A stretch of DNA of 64,000 nucleotides, taken from Austropuccinia psidii (taxonomy: Eukaryota; Basidiomycota; Pucciniomycetes; Pucciniales; Sphaerophragmiaceae). The stretch is taken from positions 42,453,997 through 42,517,996 of the forward strand of contig JALGQZ010000002.1 in the NCBI GenBank assembly GCA_023105745.1. Direction: 5' to 3'. Below, piece after piece: positions 1-13,000 of this stretch. The translations under genes were made by a program, and so were the position numbers. How positions within the stretch are numbered: position 1 is the stretch's first letter; every line of letters starts with the position of its first letter. The notes under the pieces were generated by a model. That model was not told the origin of the DNA and did not search any database. It worked only from the letters and a program-made list of their open reading frames with translations.

Positions 1-848
1 AGCAAGAATATTCCACATTATAAAAAGAATTACTATCATCCAAAAGCAGAGGACCAGGAGCATTTTTCAGAAATATTAATAAGCTGAAAATATGTTGTAA
101 CAATCACATCATGCTTAACACAATTAGAGATGCGGATTTGGAAGACCACGAGGGCAAGAGCACTCAGAATAACTCCTCAACAATCACATGAGCTATTGTG
201 GATGTGGAAACGTGCATGATGAGTAGTAAGATTTCCCACCTTCTAAACAGCTTACTGAAGAACAAACAATCAAAGTGTGGTCCAAGCAAATCTGTGGTTT
301 ATACCCAATGGACCCAATTTCTCGATTTATCAGCTAATTCTAATATGCATCAATTACCAATTGAATACATCTGACCTTTTTTTACGGTAGAATTGGTATT
401 TCACTTTCCCATCACTCTATCCTTTCAGCACAAATTGATGGAACAATTACAGCATGAGCGCAGGAGAAGGCCCTGGAGGATTTTTTCAATAATCCTGAAT
501 GTGAAGTACTCATTGCATCCATTGCCGGAGCTGGAGCTGGCCTCAATATAACTTGCTCTAATATGGTCTATTTAATGGTGAGGGGACCGCCAAAATTCTA
601 CTGTGATTTTTGGACACTGGCATCCACACTTCCAGGAGCCCAATTGGAACCCAGCCATTGAAGCTCAGGCTGTTGATCGACTCCATTGTATTGGCCAACA
701 ATGAACTGTGAAGGTCATTCACTATATCACTCCTCATTCAGTTGAGGTCAACATGTGGAAGGGACTTTTCAAGCTCATCTTTTTCCCTGTTTGTATTACT
801 ATTCTGAAATCTTTCTTTATGGGAATGCCATATTCAAATCACCAATAG
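1..848 (+). pseudogene. SNF2 helicase (Rad5/Rad16-like), C-terminal part, copy A
   Basis: This is the C-terminal end of a SNF2-family ATPase; the 5' part lies outside the window. The frame beginning near 425 reads IDGTITA, then a stop, then AQEKALEDFFNNPECEVL and GAGAGLNITCSNMVYLM. An intron of roughly 50 bp with GTGAGG and CCAG ends follows. The next exon reads WNPAIEAQAVDRLH and IGQQ, which is SNF2 helicase motif VI. The gene closes at a TAG at 846-848. The stop inside ITA*AQ is TGA where CGA is expected, a CpG to TpG type change. A second TGA follows IGQQ. SNF2 proteins are DNA-dependent ATPases that remodel chromatin or repair intermediates. Its role within a transposon is inferred only from recurrence in copies A, B and C. 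Confidence 0.8.
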
Positions 849-1186
849 GTCCAAGAGAAGAAAAACTCATTAAATGCGTGAGCCTTCCTGATATTATCTG
901 ATTTGTGTTTGACAAATTTGATAATTCCTTTTCACCCTGTAACAGGTCCACAATAATGAACACCATGAGCTGGATAGAGCTTCTTCAATATTTCCTCAAT
1001 GAAAATGAGCAATAGAGTATTATTTCTAAGGGAGACAGTGATACATTCCAATTCATATTGTTTATATTCTAACATATTTAGCAAGTTGTTGCATCTTTAA
1101 GAAATAATAATCAGATTGTATTACACCTGCAAAAGTAATTCACAAAATGTTAATCTGTAATTGTGCTATACATTTATTTTCCTAAC
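849..1186. other. Spacer between convergent genes, copy A
   Basis: About 340 bp separate the 3' ends of the helicase and gene 2. The stretch is AT-rich with no open frame I can support. It aligns with the equivalent spacers at 37022-37362 and 60231-60568. Any terminators of the two convergent genes should lie here, but no specific signal stands out. Confidence 0.6.
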
Positions 1187-2911
1187 TTATTGCAGAGCAT
1201 CGCCATTTGTGCTAAGAACTGGCATTTCAAGTATTTTGAGGGCAATAGTCTGAATCTTACTACAACTTTTGAGCTAATCTTGATCAAATACCTGAAAAGA
1301 TAGCCCTTCAGAAATATCACCATCATCTGTCAATAGTATTTCTGGCAGTCTATTAATAGTTTTTTTACTCTCTTTCTAATCCAATTGCAAAACTCTATGT
1401 CTCAATCAGTTTTTAATACCAGCTCATTAAATAGGCCTGAGCGCCCGCATAAGCCCACTTTGCGGTAAACTTGATGGCCATTTTCCACTACCTCCTCAGT
1501 ATCTGAGAATACTCAAGGGTCATTTAATTGTGATGCTAGCATTGAGAATTTAGCTGTATCACACCATTCACGATGGCACTCACAGGTCTGCACATCATCA
1601 GATTTATGTCACAATGAAGAAGAGATACAGTAACTAACCCTTTGACAAATCTTTGCAAGCTTTTTATTCTCCTTCTTTTTTACCGCATATTCCACATACT
1701 TTTGAATAGACTTCCATTCTCTTTTCAAATAAGTGAAATATCACTCCATTAAAGCTGCCACAACCCTGTAGTTATTATGATCCTTGTTCCAACAGTATTG
1801 ATGATACTTGGTTCTGACAAGTGCAAGACGGAATGTGCAGTAAAACACCATAGACATCAACTCGTTGATGTTGCTCCTTCTGGCTTGCACATTTTGCAAC
1901 ATTGTGAGCTTTGCGAGCCTTGTTCCTTCACTGTCTCATCTTGGATTGATCAAGAATACTCTGGGAAAGGGGCATTTGAGGATGGGTGAACTCACTATTT
2001 TACTGAGTGCCTTGCTCATGTGCCGTGAAATTGTCCCTCCTTGGTTCATCATTTGTTTCACTTTGAGTCAGAGACATTTTCTCATCCTCATCATCCACAA
2101 TTTTTTGTCTTGATGAACTGGCAGGAGCTGTTCTTGGTGTGGAGGCATATGGATGATGATATCCAGTGACTTTCTCTTTATGGACCAGAGGTGAAGATGC
2201 ATAAAGTTCATCACCTGCCATGCAAATCATCAGTTAACACATCAAAAAATTAATAAAGACTGGTCATACTCTTGATCTTCAATTGGCTCCTGAGATTGGA
2301 CTGACTTGCCTTTAGGTGCCATATCTAACCCATTAAACAAACATATCAAATTGTGAAATAGTTTATACTCTGACATCAAAATGACTTACTTTGATGAAGG
2401 GTCAATCCTGGATTTCCCTCCGAGTAACATTTTCCAATGGTCTTTTTTGTCGCCCGCCATCAACCCGCTTTTCATTGCCCACATGAGCCTGAGATCCTGA
2501 TGGAATATTGAGGGTTGGCTGTTTACTTTGTCCAAAGGGATCCTGGGATGTGACTGGATTCTGACAAGGATTAAGGAGGAGCTCACATGGAAATTTTGAT
2601 TGGGGATTAGCCTTTGATGAAATTTGAGGTGTGCTTTCTGGACCCTCAGACACATGCATTTGTGTATTAGTGGGATTCGGGGGAATTGGAGTGACCAAAA
2701 TATTAGGAATGGACCAAGTGCTTGAAGTTTGAGAATTCACATTTCCCACATCAATGTTAAGACCTGATACATTCAGGGAGGATGCGATAGGGGTTGTGAG
2801 AGGAATTTTTGGACTCAATGGTGACTGCGTTTGAACATATTCTATGCTAGATTCACTATCTGAGTCATTAAAAGAACCTTAACGGGATTTACATGGCTTG
2901 GAAGATGACAT
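1187..2911 (-). pseudogene. Gene 2 of the DNA transposon (unknown function), copy A
   Basis: Start ATG at 2909-2911 and stop TAA at 1187-1189 are set by alignment with copy C. The first exon is rich in Ser, Pro and Thr, with segments such as SPKIPLTTPIASS and NPTNTQMHVSEG. It is followed by an acidic stretch (IVDDEDE) after an intron. The C-terminal part, near 1650-1450, contains the conserved CSDTEE...NG..VY pattern but is broken here. I do not recognise a named domain. The layout resembles hypothetical proteins common in basidiomycete genomes that carry a C-terminal 'SDTEE' block; this is memory, not a search. It is divergent from the transposase, with about 960 bp between the starts. A DNA-binding accessory role like plant TNPA is possible but unproven. 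Confidence 0.6.
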
Positions 2912-3872
2912 AAGGTCTAAAAAAGTACAGTAATTTTTTTTACTTGATAAAACAGCTGAGTATTATGATAAAATAGAGTGATATAAGATGAACTTTTTGC
3001 AAATTTACACTAGAGAAATTCTATGAATAGTCGGAACCAAGTGTCTCACGGAAGTCTAATAAGACACTTTTTAGGATAATTCTCCCTGCCTCCTCTTGAG
3101 CTCCTCCGCTTTTGTTGAAACTCACCCTGCATGGCCTACCATCATATAATGTGATATTTCCTTGATCTCAAAGGGGACCCATAATCCATAAGTAATCAGA
3201 TTCGACAAACATTTCCCCCTCCCCATTGTCACATTTTGTGAATTATCCAAACTGTCAATATATGCATCAAAATTACACAGCATTGTACATCTGTAAAGGG
3301 TATATTCATGAAGGATTTACCCACAAAAGAGGAATCACCTTTTCAACAAAGGCAAGACAATCCAAATCACATTTCAACTGATCAAAAGCCCACTGCACTC
3401 AAAACAAATAACAAGACTTTAGCTCCACTCCAAACACTTATGTAATAGAGTTATATTGTTATGTCTTTAATAAGGTTTAAACCATGTACAATGGCGTGCC
3501 AGCGTACATGGTTTGAATGTTAATCCCCTCAATTCAATGTTGGCACATCCCTAATGGAACACCCCTCAAGGGTCAAAACCGCAGTATAAGCATGTGTAAA
3601 TAAAATAAAATATGTATGAGCATTGAGAAGCATGGCATTTTACCCAGTTAAACTCCTAACCAGTTCCGCCATCCAGATGAGACATGTTACACATTATCCC
3701 CTGCAGCTCAGCCACCATTACAAATGGGTTAAAATCCTCAGATGGCTCAAATCATCTCCCCCTTTATAAATAATCACTCAATTTCCTTCACAATTAATTA
3801 AAATCTTAAGCAGTTTCACATCAACCATAAATATTTATACACAAACAAACCTTACTAACAATTCCTGCAACA
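2912..3872. promoter_or_regulatory. Divergent intergenic region with inverted repeat, copy A
   Basis: The region separates the starts of gene 2 (-) and the transposase (+), so it should hold both promoters. It contains an inverted repeat with arms AAACCATGTAC (3479-3489) and GTACATGGTTT (3504-3514). The same repeat occurs at equivalent positions in copy B (34560-34594) and copy C (57571-57600). No clear TATA box could be fixed for either gene. Confidence 0.55.
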
Positions 3873-6800
3873 ATGTAAACCTGCCCCTATTCCTCAATGC
3901 ATTTATGCATGTGTCAACACTTCTCAACCCAAACACATTCTTCTGCCGAACATGATAGGCAGGGAGTTGCTTTCACACCTTTCCAATATAAAAAGCACAT
4001 TAAAAAGCTCAAATCAACCATTGCACCCAAATCTCTTCCAAATATCCCTACTTCTGCATCAGGATCTAAGTGCCCGCAAATTATATTGGATCAAATCTTC
4101 CCAGCTGATTATTCACAATTGACCCAAAGAACTTTCTCCGCTCCAGAAGGTCTCAATTCAACTGCACAGAAACCATACAGTGGCATTCAAAACCTTCCCC
4201 CACAAACCCTTGGAATGATAATATTGCCATTCTATCATTAAGGTATGATATACCCCACAGGGCTTCACACATTCTCAACCCCTCCCTGAACCTGCTGATC
4301 AAGTACAGTATCTCAAGCTCAGGTGGTCCCCCCACTCCTGCATTCCATATACCTCAGAATGTCAGTACCATATTTGAACATCTCCAATTGGAGCCAGTGA
4401 TTCAAAACTATATATGTTGTCCTCAATTTTTATTTCTTAATGGCCTTACTGAATAAGTCACAACTGACCAACCCCACTGTCAACGCCATAATGGTCCAAA
4501 TGATCATGGTCCCCCTTGCACACAATCATTAGGCAAATTCATCTATTCATTTGAGCTTATACCAACAAAAAATTTCATTTATCAACCATTCAAAAATTGG
4601 CTTGCTAGATTTCTCCCGCGGGCTGGAATTATGGAAATTCTGCATCAACATCAACAATCCCAAAATTACAAAGGTTCCCCCAAATGTGACATCTGGGATG
4701 GATTGGTCTGGAGATGCTTCACTGGAACTAGAAATATTCATGACCATTCCTGGTGCATTGGCCTTCTCCATTTATGTGGAGTGGTTTAATGCACATGGAA
4801 AGTCAACCCTGTTGGCCAGCATTGGACCTATCATTCTCATTTGTCTTAATCTCCCCCCAAGTGAGAGATTGAAGCCAGAGAATGTCTATGTTGCAGGAAT
4901 CATCCCTGGTCCGAAGGAGCCAACTGCCCTTCAATTGAATTACCTATCAATGCCACTCATCAAGGAATTCAAAGAGCTATGGCAAGGTTACCATTTTTCA
5001 CCTACCTCAACAGGTCCTTCAGCATCCTTTCTCCGTGTTGCCATCCTCACCTCTATTGCAGATGTGGTTGCCATACGCAAGCTTACTGGATTTATTTCTC
5101 ATTCAGGAAACCACTTTCGTAACTTTTGCACTATCCACAAAGCTCAAATTGAAGAGATTGGTCCTCAATTTCACTACATGCGCTCATACCAAAATCATAA
5201 ATCAACCATTGCCAAATGGCTTTGGGCAACCCCAAAGCAACAACAAGCAATTTTCTCTGAGCATGGAGTGCAATATTCAATTTTGGAAGACCTTCTGTAT
5301 TGGGATGCAACCAGAATGGTTAATTTTGACATAATGCATAATTTAATACTTGGAATTTTGAAGGATCATGCAACTTTCAAATTGACTCAGATTCCATGAC
5401 CTCAAACAGCTCTCTTGATAAAGTCACATTGAGAGAGGCCCGTTCCCTGAGAAGAGATGCAGAAAAAATAATAAATGAATAACTCCCCACTACTTCCACC
5501 CAAAAAAACTACCTCCCAATGCCCACCCCGCACACGCAACATCCATCTAGTGTTTCTGTGGAGATTCCTTCATTTGATGTGGATTACATCCCATCTGAAT
5601 TGGATATCACTGCACTGAATGATCACCAGATCAAGGGTGAGGCTCTGGAGCATCTCCAACAAATCCTATCTGATACCATAATTCCCTCATCATGGACAAG
5701 AGTAACCCGCAAGATGGGTTTCCCCTCTCATGGTAGTTTAAAAGCCACTTAATGGGCTCTCTTATAAAAGGTATATATTTCATTTTTAATTCTCCGTCAA
5801 CCAATGTCGTTAGATGAACACCAATCTGCCAACACACAAAGAAACATGGGTCAATCACAAGAAATTGCAAATGAACTAACCAAGAACACATTCCATTTGA
5901 TTAGTGCTATCAACATTCCCACAAGCTGTACTGTTTCAATGGATGATGTGACTTCATTTGCTGAACATTGGAAAAAATTCCGCCTTTCCAATCAACACCT
6001 GTTCCCAAAAACAGAAAAGTAAACCAACTCATCATTTTTCAGATCATATTCCCAAACCCTTCCAAAGTTGGGGCCCAGCACAAGCCTCAGCCACATGGGG
6101 TTATGAGCACTTGATTGGAATATTTGCAAAGATGCCAACAGATAAAAAAATATGTACGTCAATTAATAACATCAATATATTCACATTGATTAAACACATG
6201 AACTGAATAGAACTAACTTCTTGAAACTCTGAATAGATGATATAGATAAAAACTCACTTCAACTTATCTGTCTATGTTCCAACTTTTCTGTTCTCCTGAA
6301 ATCCCCATCCGTCCCATGTGAAATAAAACAAATTTTTGAATCACAGCCGCCTGCCCCATTCAATCACAAAAAATATAACAAACCATCCTTCCATGAACAA
6401 CAAAATTATGTTTGCCTGGTTGAGTACTTACAGAATTTTCATGCAACAAGGGAAATAGTTGATTGGATCAGCTTAGACACTACCGTGCAATCCACAAGTC
6501 CTCCCATTTCAAGGATTGTCTCACCTTGGTATTTTCCAGTTTCGAACATTAATATTGGGAACAATATATTTTCAACTGAATCCAAAAATGTCAGCAGCAG
6601 TGTGATATGTTTTCTGAGGGGCAATGCATGACATTTTGGTGTTATTAGTAGCATTTTTAAAGTCTCTGAGCCATCTTGCATGGTGAACAATAACTTTCTA
6701 ATATCACAAACTTTGGAGATTGATGTGAATTTCTTACCAGATTGGCCGCACCTGAATATTTATAAAGCTGTTGGTTTTTATGATGGACAATTGATTATAT

Positions 6801-6898
6801 CTGAAGAAGAAATAGAAGGTAACTGTGAATTGTATGATAACAAAGTTATGTCATGTGGACTGCTTGTAATGATAAAGCCGTTATGTCATGATATTTAG
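3873..6898 (+). pseudogene. CACTA-like (TNP2/Plavaka-type) transposase, copy A
   Basis: The start ATG at 3873 is followed at once by TAA where copy C has ACA, so this copy cannot begin translation at the ancestral site. An N-terminal Cys-rich segment (CMCQHFSTQTHSS) leads into a long central domain at 4551-5399. That domain contains WFNAHGKSTLLASIGP, CLNLPPSERLKPENVY, AGIIPGPKEPTALQ and MVNFDIMHNLILGILKDH, all typical of basidiomycete CACTA-like transposases. The C-terminal segment at 6680-6898 (FLPDWPHLNIYKAVGF) is also present in copies C and D. Frameshifts and stops split the gene into several pieces, including losses near 5400, 5480 and 5750. A functional form would cut the element ends using an RNase H-fold DDE/D nuclease; I cannot place those residues confidently. 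Confidence 0.8.
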
Positions 6899-7589
6899 TC
6901 TACAAAAATACAAATATCTCAGATTCATTAGCAATTTCACTAGTGAAATAACTGCCTCAAAATTTGGTGACAGAGACATGCAATTGTGACAAGCAAAGCC
7001 CATTATTTCACATTGCCACAAAGGAATTACTATTTTTATATTGGGTAAAGTGTGAATAAGCCAATTTCAATGATCAAATGACCCACACACTCACCTATCA
7101 CAGCATCCAAAATGTCCAACTGCACCATCATCACATTGGAAGGGGAATTGGCCTTTATGCACCCACACCCACACCGGCACATGCTCACATTCCCGCACCC
7201 ACACATGCACCCGCTCACGCACCTGCACCCATGGTATTGTGCGGCAGGCTCCACCAGTGTCACCTGAAAAATGTCAATCCCACTAAGGTGGGGTCCTTTC
7301 ATGAATGACCTGAGAAGTCACACACCCCTTCTCTACATCAAGACTGGCTGAAGGACCTCTTTGATGTGTGCGTGTGGAAACAGGCAGGTCTTGTGTAATT
7401 TTTACCCATTTTCGGATGGTTGAGGGAGGATCCGGTGGTGAGGATTCGCAGTTGAAGGCACAGGGGAACCAATATTGGTGGATTTCACAGGATTTGGTGT
7501 AAGATCAGAGTGTAACATGTGCTCAATGTTTGCTTTATTTTTGCTTGACGTGAGCTTGACTTTTATCCTGCTTGGCGTTTGCTTGACGT
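6899..7589. other. Terminal region of copy A with CpG-rich tract and subterminal repeats
   Basis: No conventional gene is supported here. A C/A-rich, CpG-containing tract lies at about 7157-7237. Near the end, GCTTGAC or GCTTGGC units recur at 7542, 7554, 7570 and 7581. They are the reverse complement of GTCAAGC repeats in copies C and D. Arrays of short subterminal repeats are the usual transposase-binding sites of CACTA elements. The giant retrotransposon inserted inside the last unit. Confidence 0.65.
7586..7589 (+). repeat. Target-site duplication, left (ACGT)
   Basis: ACGT directly precedes the left LTR and is repeated at 27906-27909 directly after the right LTR. It lies in the last GCTTGACGT unit of copy A. 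Confidence 0.75.
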
Positions 7590-8524
7590 TGTGGGAACTC
7601 CTTTTGTTGTGGGATAAATAATAGGCAGTACCTTGAGGGGGAAATTATTGGTGAGTCTGTTTTGAATTTCAGAATTAACCAATAACCATGGGTGCTAAGG
7701 TGTATTAGCTTCCCCTCTAAATATACTGAAAAAGACACCCTTTTTGATGAGATCACAAATCAATTATTTAGTTTTGTGGCTTTTCAATTAGAGAATTTTC
7801 TTCAGCAGTCTCTATCAGTCTGTCAATAAAAGATCACTATGATAATAATGGTAATAGTTAATATTTCTTTTTAATAATTTAGGTTTGCTTAACTTTCTTG
7901 TTATTGATTATAATTCTTTTTAATTAATTCTTCTAGTATTCCTTCTTTCAATACTTGAGATATTTAAAGAATATTTTTAAGATCACTATTAATACTAATA
8001 ATAATCTTGATAGCTAGCTAATAATTTTAAAGTTGATTCAACAATACTATCAATATAGCTATAATAATTTAAGGGTAAGATAATTTTTTTAAGGGTGGTT
8101 TTTTTTAATATAAAGGTAAGATATAAATGATATAATAGTAATATAATACTATTAGGATCAATATAAATATAATCCAATATACCTAAAAAAGCTTATTATA
8201 TAAGGTATAAGGGTAAGATGATATCCCTTCTATAAATAAGGGTTATTGATAAATTAGATAAGATCACTATTGATAATATCTTCCAACACTACTTCAACAC
8301 TACTACTATAATGGTAAGACTATTTAAATAAAATTAAACTCTTTCATTAATATTATAAATATGTTTCATTAATTAATCATCAATAATACTATAAGATACT
8401 GAGCCTTGCTACTGATCTTTTCAATATAAATACTAGATTATCCTACTAGAGAAGTGATGGATTGATCCTCAAGATTATTGTCTGAATCAGAAGCATGTGG
8501 GGAAAAACAGGGAGAGAGGCCCTT

Positions 8525-8532
8525 TATTTATA
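8525..8532 (-). promoter_or_regulatory. TATA box in the 3' LTR
   Basis: The minus strand reads GGTATAAATAAAGGGCC here, a strong TATA box facing the internal region of the element. The identical box lies at 26331-26338 in the 5' LTR. Confidence 0.7.
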
Positions 8533-8587
8533 CCTTTTGGGCCCTCCATAGAGCCATCCAAAAACAAGGGACTTAGAAAAAATTCCA

Positions 8588-9389
8588 CCTTGAGACATTT
8601 TTGCTGGTGGGTAAATTAAAAATGGTGTCATTTGATCAAGATATTGCACCATATGTTTGGTTGATTGCACCATTCTGAACCTTATTATTGTCAGTGCACA
8701 GCCTTGAGACATTTTTGCTAGTGGTTAAATTTGGAATGGTGTCATTTGTTCAGGATATTGCACCATATGTTTGGTTGATTGCACCATACTTTTTGAATTA
8801 TACTTATATTTTAACTAAACTTTATTCTTATTATGCACAGCCTTGAGACATTTTTGCTAGTGGTTAAATTTGGAATGGTGTCATTTGATACAGATATTGC
8901 ACCATATGTTTGGTTGATCGCACCATTTTAAATAACTGTATTCTTATCTCTACTAACCTTATTTTTCTTCTTCACAGCCTTGAGACATTTTTGCTGGTGA
9001 TTAAATTTGGAATGGTGTCATTTGATACAGATATTGCACCATATTTTTGGTTGATTGCACCATTTTAAAAAACTGTATTCTTATCTCTACTAACCTTATT
9101 TTTCTTCTTCACAGCCTTGAGACATTTTTGCTGGTGGTTAAATTTGGAATGGTGTCATTTGATACAGATATTGCACCATATGTTTGGTTGATTGCACCAA
9201 TTTAAAAAACTGTATTCTTATCTCTACTAACCTTATTTTTCTTCTTCACAGCCTTGAGACATTTTTGCTGGTGGTTAAATTTGGAATGGTGTCATTTGAT
9301 ACAGATATTGCACCATATGTTTGGTTGATTGCACCATTTTTTTAAAACTGTATTCTTATTTCTACTAACTTTATTTTTCTTCTTCACAG
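8588..9389 (-). repeat. U3 tandem array, 6 units of about 137 bp
   Basis: Units begin with CCTTGAGACATTTTTGCT at 8588, 8702, 8841, 8978, 9115 and 9252, with a truncated start at 9390. The first unit is about 114 bp, the second 139, the rest 137-138. Each unit carries ATTGCACCAT twice, 21 bp apart. The array lies directly upstream of the minus-strand TATA box, where an enhancer array would be expected. Confidence 0.9.
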
Positions 9390-9952
9390 CCTTGATCCGT
9401 ATTCAGTTGAGTATTTCTCTATGTAAAATTTAATTTGTAAATAATACCTGTAATGTTTGGTTATGGGAGTTTAAGTGGGGATTGAGTAATGTAAAACTAT
9501 GTTAACTTATATGTAAGTGTTTTTTTTATGTCAAGACATGTAACACATGATGTTGTAAGAGTAATGGTATCACTTATGTAATATTACACATGTTTATTCA
9601 TATTGAATATTTAGACAAGCTGCATTATCTTTAAGCATATTCTTGTACCTAGTATAGAGTGTATATTATCATTTCTCTTCTTTAATCCATGATATCTAGA
9701 AAATTATTGACATTATGGGGTTGAGGCAATATGTGACTATAGGTAAAATTTGATGTAGATTCCAGTGGAGTACTTATTTTTGTTATTTTAAAATAATTAT
9801 CTTCCTTTTTCTTGATTTTTTTTTTTTACTTTTATCTTTCACTTTTTATTTTTATTTTCTTTATATATATATATATATTATTATTATTGATCAAAGTTTT
9901 AGCTTTGAAATTGTGGATTTGAACCTTGGAAGAACTGGTATGGAATACCACA

Positions 9953-9970
9953 TCCCCCTCTCCATTTAAT
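9953..9970 (-). other. Polypurine tract of the giant retrotransposon
   Basis: The minus strand reads AAATGGAGAGGGGGA immediately before the 3' LTR. This is the expected position and composition of a plus-strand priming site. Confidence 0.8.
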
Positions 9971-10062
9971 GCTGTCCCCAGCATTCAAGGTGATAATCCA
10001 CTTACTTTTTTTTAAAAAAAAACAATCAAACACTTCCCCCCTTTTTTTGAATAAAAGGATTT

Positions 10063-13000
10063 TTATTCATCAAAGTCCTCTTCATCTTCAAATTGAGATT
10101 CATCTTCAACTTCCTCTTCTCCTTCTTCCTCTTCTTCCTCTGAGTCCAACTCTTTTCCTCTTGGATAGACATTTTTTATTTGACTTGCTGCAAACCTTCT
10201 TGCTAGCTTTGTACCATCTAATTCTTCCAGCTCATATGGACCATTGTTTATCTGTCTCACAACTCTATAAGGTCCATCCCATCTATTCTTGAACAATAAT
10301 CCCCATTGTGACTCTAATGCTTTATTGTATACAAGAACAATTTCACCTGGATGAATTGGCTTTCTTATTTGATGTGCTAATTTCCTGTCCCAATATTTTA
10401 CTGAATCCTCCCTGGCCTTTTTTAATTTCTCTTTTGTCCTTTTTCTTATTTCTTCTTTTCCTGATAGCTGTTCAGCTCTTGCTTCCAATAAATCTTCTGT
10501 TGATTGGACTTTGTGCCATTCAATTGATAAGTATGTTTTTGCTTCAATGTCTATTGGTAGTACTGCCTTTTGACCAAATTGAAGCTCAAATGGGGAGTAA
10601 CCTGTTGCTCTTTTGGTTGATATTCTGTCAGCCAATGTAACCAAAGGTAAGTATTCTTTCCATTTTGAACCATTTTCACCACACATCTTCACCAATGCAT
10701 CCTTCAATTGTTTATGCCCCCTTTCTATCATTCCTTGTGACTCAGGGTAGTAGGGTGTTGTTACCCTTATCTTTGAACCTGCTTTCTTTACTGCATCTTG
10801 TAATTCCTTTCCAAACTCAGGCCCTCCATCTACTGTGACCTCTTTTGGGGCTCCATACCTGCAAATCCATTCAGAAGTAAACCATTCTGATACTGACTTT
10901 GCTGTAAGCTTTACTAAACCAATCGTCTCTGGCCATCCTGAGAAATCATCCCTGGCCACTACTAAATACTTCCATCTTCCTGCTTTTAAATGTACTGCAT
11001 CTATACTGACTCTTTCAAATAATGTTGAGGTGAATGAGATTCTTCCTTCCTCTTTTTCGTGATATTGACTTCTCTTTTGACAAGCTTTACAAGATTTGAC
11101 CCATTTTTTGACTATTTTCTTCATTCCTTCCCACCAAAATCTTTCTTTAACTCTTCTGTATGTTTCATTTTCTCCTCTGTGTCCCATTTCTTCATGTAAT
11201 GATTTTAATATTCTTCTTTGAGAAATCTGACTTGACACAACTACTTGTGGATTTGGTATATTTCTTATTTTGAGTTGGCCTTCCTCCAGAAAGAAATTTG
11301 ATGACTTCCTTTTAATTCTTTTGAAGTCATCCTCTTTACTACCAAAGGGCCTTTTGAATGTATTTAAGTATTCTACGATTCTTTTCGAAAATTCTTCTTG
11401 CTTTGATGGTAGATTTATTCCTGCCAATTTCATTATATTATTATGTTTTACTCCAAACCCTGGGTGTGGTTTTATCCATTCTTCTTCTTCATCAAAATCA
11501 GATTTTTCTTTTTCTTCATCTTCTGACTGAGGTCTTCTTGACAGCCCATCTGGCATTGTGAAGGTCTTCCCTGGCTTATGAACCAAGTCAAAAGAAAACA
11601 ATTGAATAAATGCAACCCATCTGGTCATTGGGGCATTTGGAAAACAGGGTGAGTTTATCATTTCAATTAAGGCTTTTGCATCTACTTGTAGCTCAAAATG
11701 TTGTCCCCAAAGTACTGTTTGGAGTTTCTTGAGCATTTTCGCCACTCCACATAGCTCCAGCTTTGGCTGTGAGTATTTTGATTCCAATCTTGAAAATGTT
11801 ATTGATTCATAAAGAACTGGTCTGTCCTTTCCTTCTTTGTCTTCTTGAGTAAGTATTGCTCCTGCAGCTATATAGTTGAGTCTACTGCTAATTTAATCTT
11901 CCCTGCTCCCTTTTCATAATCCAAATTTTTTAATGTTATTTCCTCCCCTACAATTTTTCTTAACTTTTCAAATGCTTCATCACATTTAGTATTCCATTCC
12001 CATTCTTCATCATCTCTTGTTAATCTTCTTAGTGGTGATGCAATCTGAGAGAAATTTTGAATGAACATTCTAACATATGCACAAAGTCCCAAAAAGCCTC
12101 TTACTTCCTTCTTATTGAGGGGCTTTGGCCATCTTTGTATTTTATTAATCTTCTGCTTTGAAATTTTTCTTCAATTCAAAGAAACTACATGCCCTACTAT
12201 GTCCAATTCTGGCACACAACATGCAAATTTGATACCTGATATGGTAAGTCCTACCTCTTCAATTCTGAATAATATTCTCTCTAATGTAACTGCATATTCC
12301 CAAATGAATCTTCTTATCAAATCATTTTCTTGTAAAGCCTCATTATTATATGTTGATCTTGGACCTTTTATCCCTCCATCATCAATAAAAATTCCTACAT
12401 TCTCTGGTATTTCTTCTTGAAGTATTCAAGTCATTTGGGCTTGATAAACTGCAACAGAATTGGTTGCTCCTTGTGGTAATCTTGTGAGTTTTAGCCTTCC
12501 AAGTGGTGTTTCAAATGTAGTTAAGGGTCTTGTAGAAATGTCTAATTCTCTTTCATCATACCCTCCCATTATGTCACCAAGTCCATAACAAGCTCTTCCT
12601 GAAAAGGCATCTACAAATTCTTCAATATGTGGTGGTAATCCTGCATCTTTAATTGTTACCTTATTAAGGACCTGTAAGTCATGGACAATTCTAAGTTTTC
12701 CATTTGACTTTGCAACACAAACTACTGGACTTGTATAGCTGGAGGTAGACTGCTCATACAAGCCTGTTCTAATCCTTTCCCTTACCAACTCAATAAACTG
12801 GGGTATTATGGGCTTTGGTATTGGTATTGGCTTCTTTTGCCAAGGTGTATGTGGTATTACTGGTATTTTGTAGGGTTTTCCATATGAATGTTTTAGTAAA
12901 CCCCTTCCTCTGCACTGAATGCAATTGCTTTTTCTCTTAAAACTATGACACTCATCAGAAGACTCCTTTCTTCTTCTGAAAGCCATCCAGGTGGTCCAAA

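Larger units (their letters stand above)
1..7589 (+). mobile_element. DNA transposon copy A, main part (CACTA-like, three genes)
   Basis: Copy A reads left to right as SNF2 helicase end (+), gene 2 (-), transposase (+) and terminus. This is the mirror image of copies B, C and D. It is open at the window start and is cut at 7589 by the giant LTR retrotransposon. Its last 45 bp reappear at 27906-27950, on the far side of that insertion. Alignment by eye to copy C (53352-61581) gives collinear matches throughout. Every gene carries stops or frameshifts. Assignment to the CACTA/TNP2-like group rests on transposase motifs and the CACC terminus. Confidence 0.8.
7590..9952 (-). repeat. 3' LTR of the giant retrotransposon (2363 bp)
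   Basis: Starts TGTGGGAACTCC and ends GGAATACCACA in plus-strand reading. It matches 25395-27905 almost base for base except for one missing 137-bp unit and a shorter poly-T run. It contains a minus-strand TATA box at 8525-8532 and a tandem array at 8588-9389. Confidence 0.95.

Noticed and set aside
7078..7308. Pro/His/Ala-rich plus-strand frame
   Set aside because: Shadow of the GC-rich tract; the opposite strand carries the frame conserved in other copies.
8588..9389. CRISPR-like array
   Set aside because: Units are contiguous 137-bp tandem repeats without unique spacers, inside an LTR of a eukaryotic element.
8940..9390. Repeated TTCTTCTTCACAG as functional splice acceptors
   Set aside because: They fit a 3' splice site on the plus strand, but the element is transcribed from the minus strand; kept only as part of the repeat.
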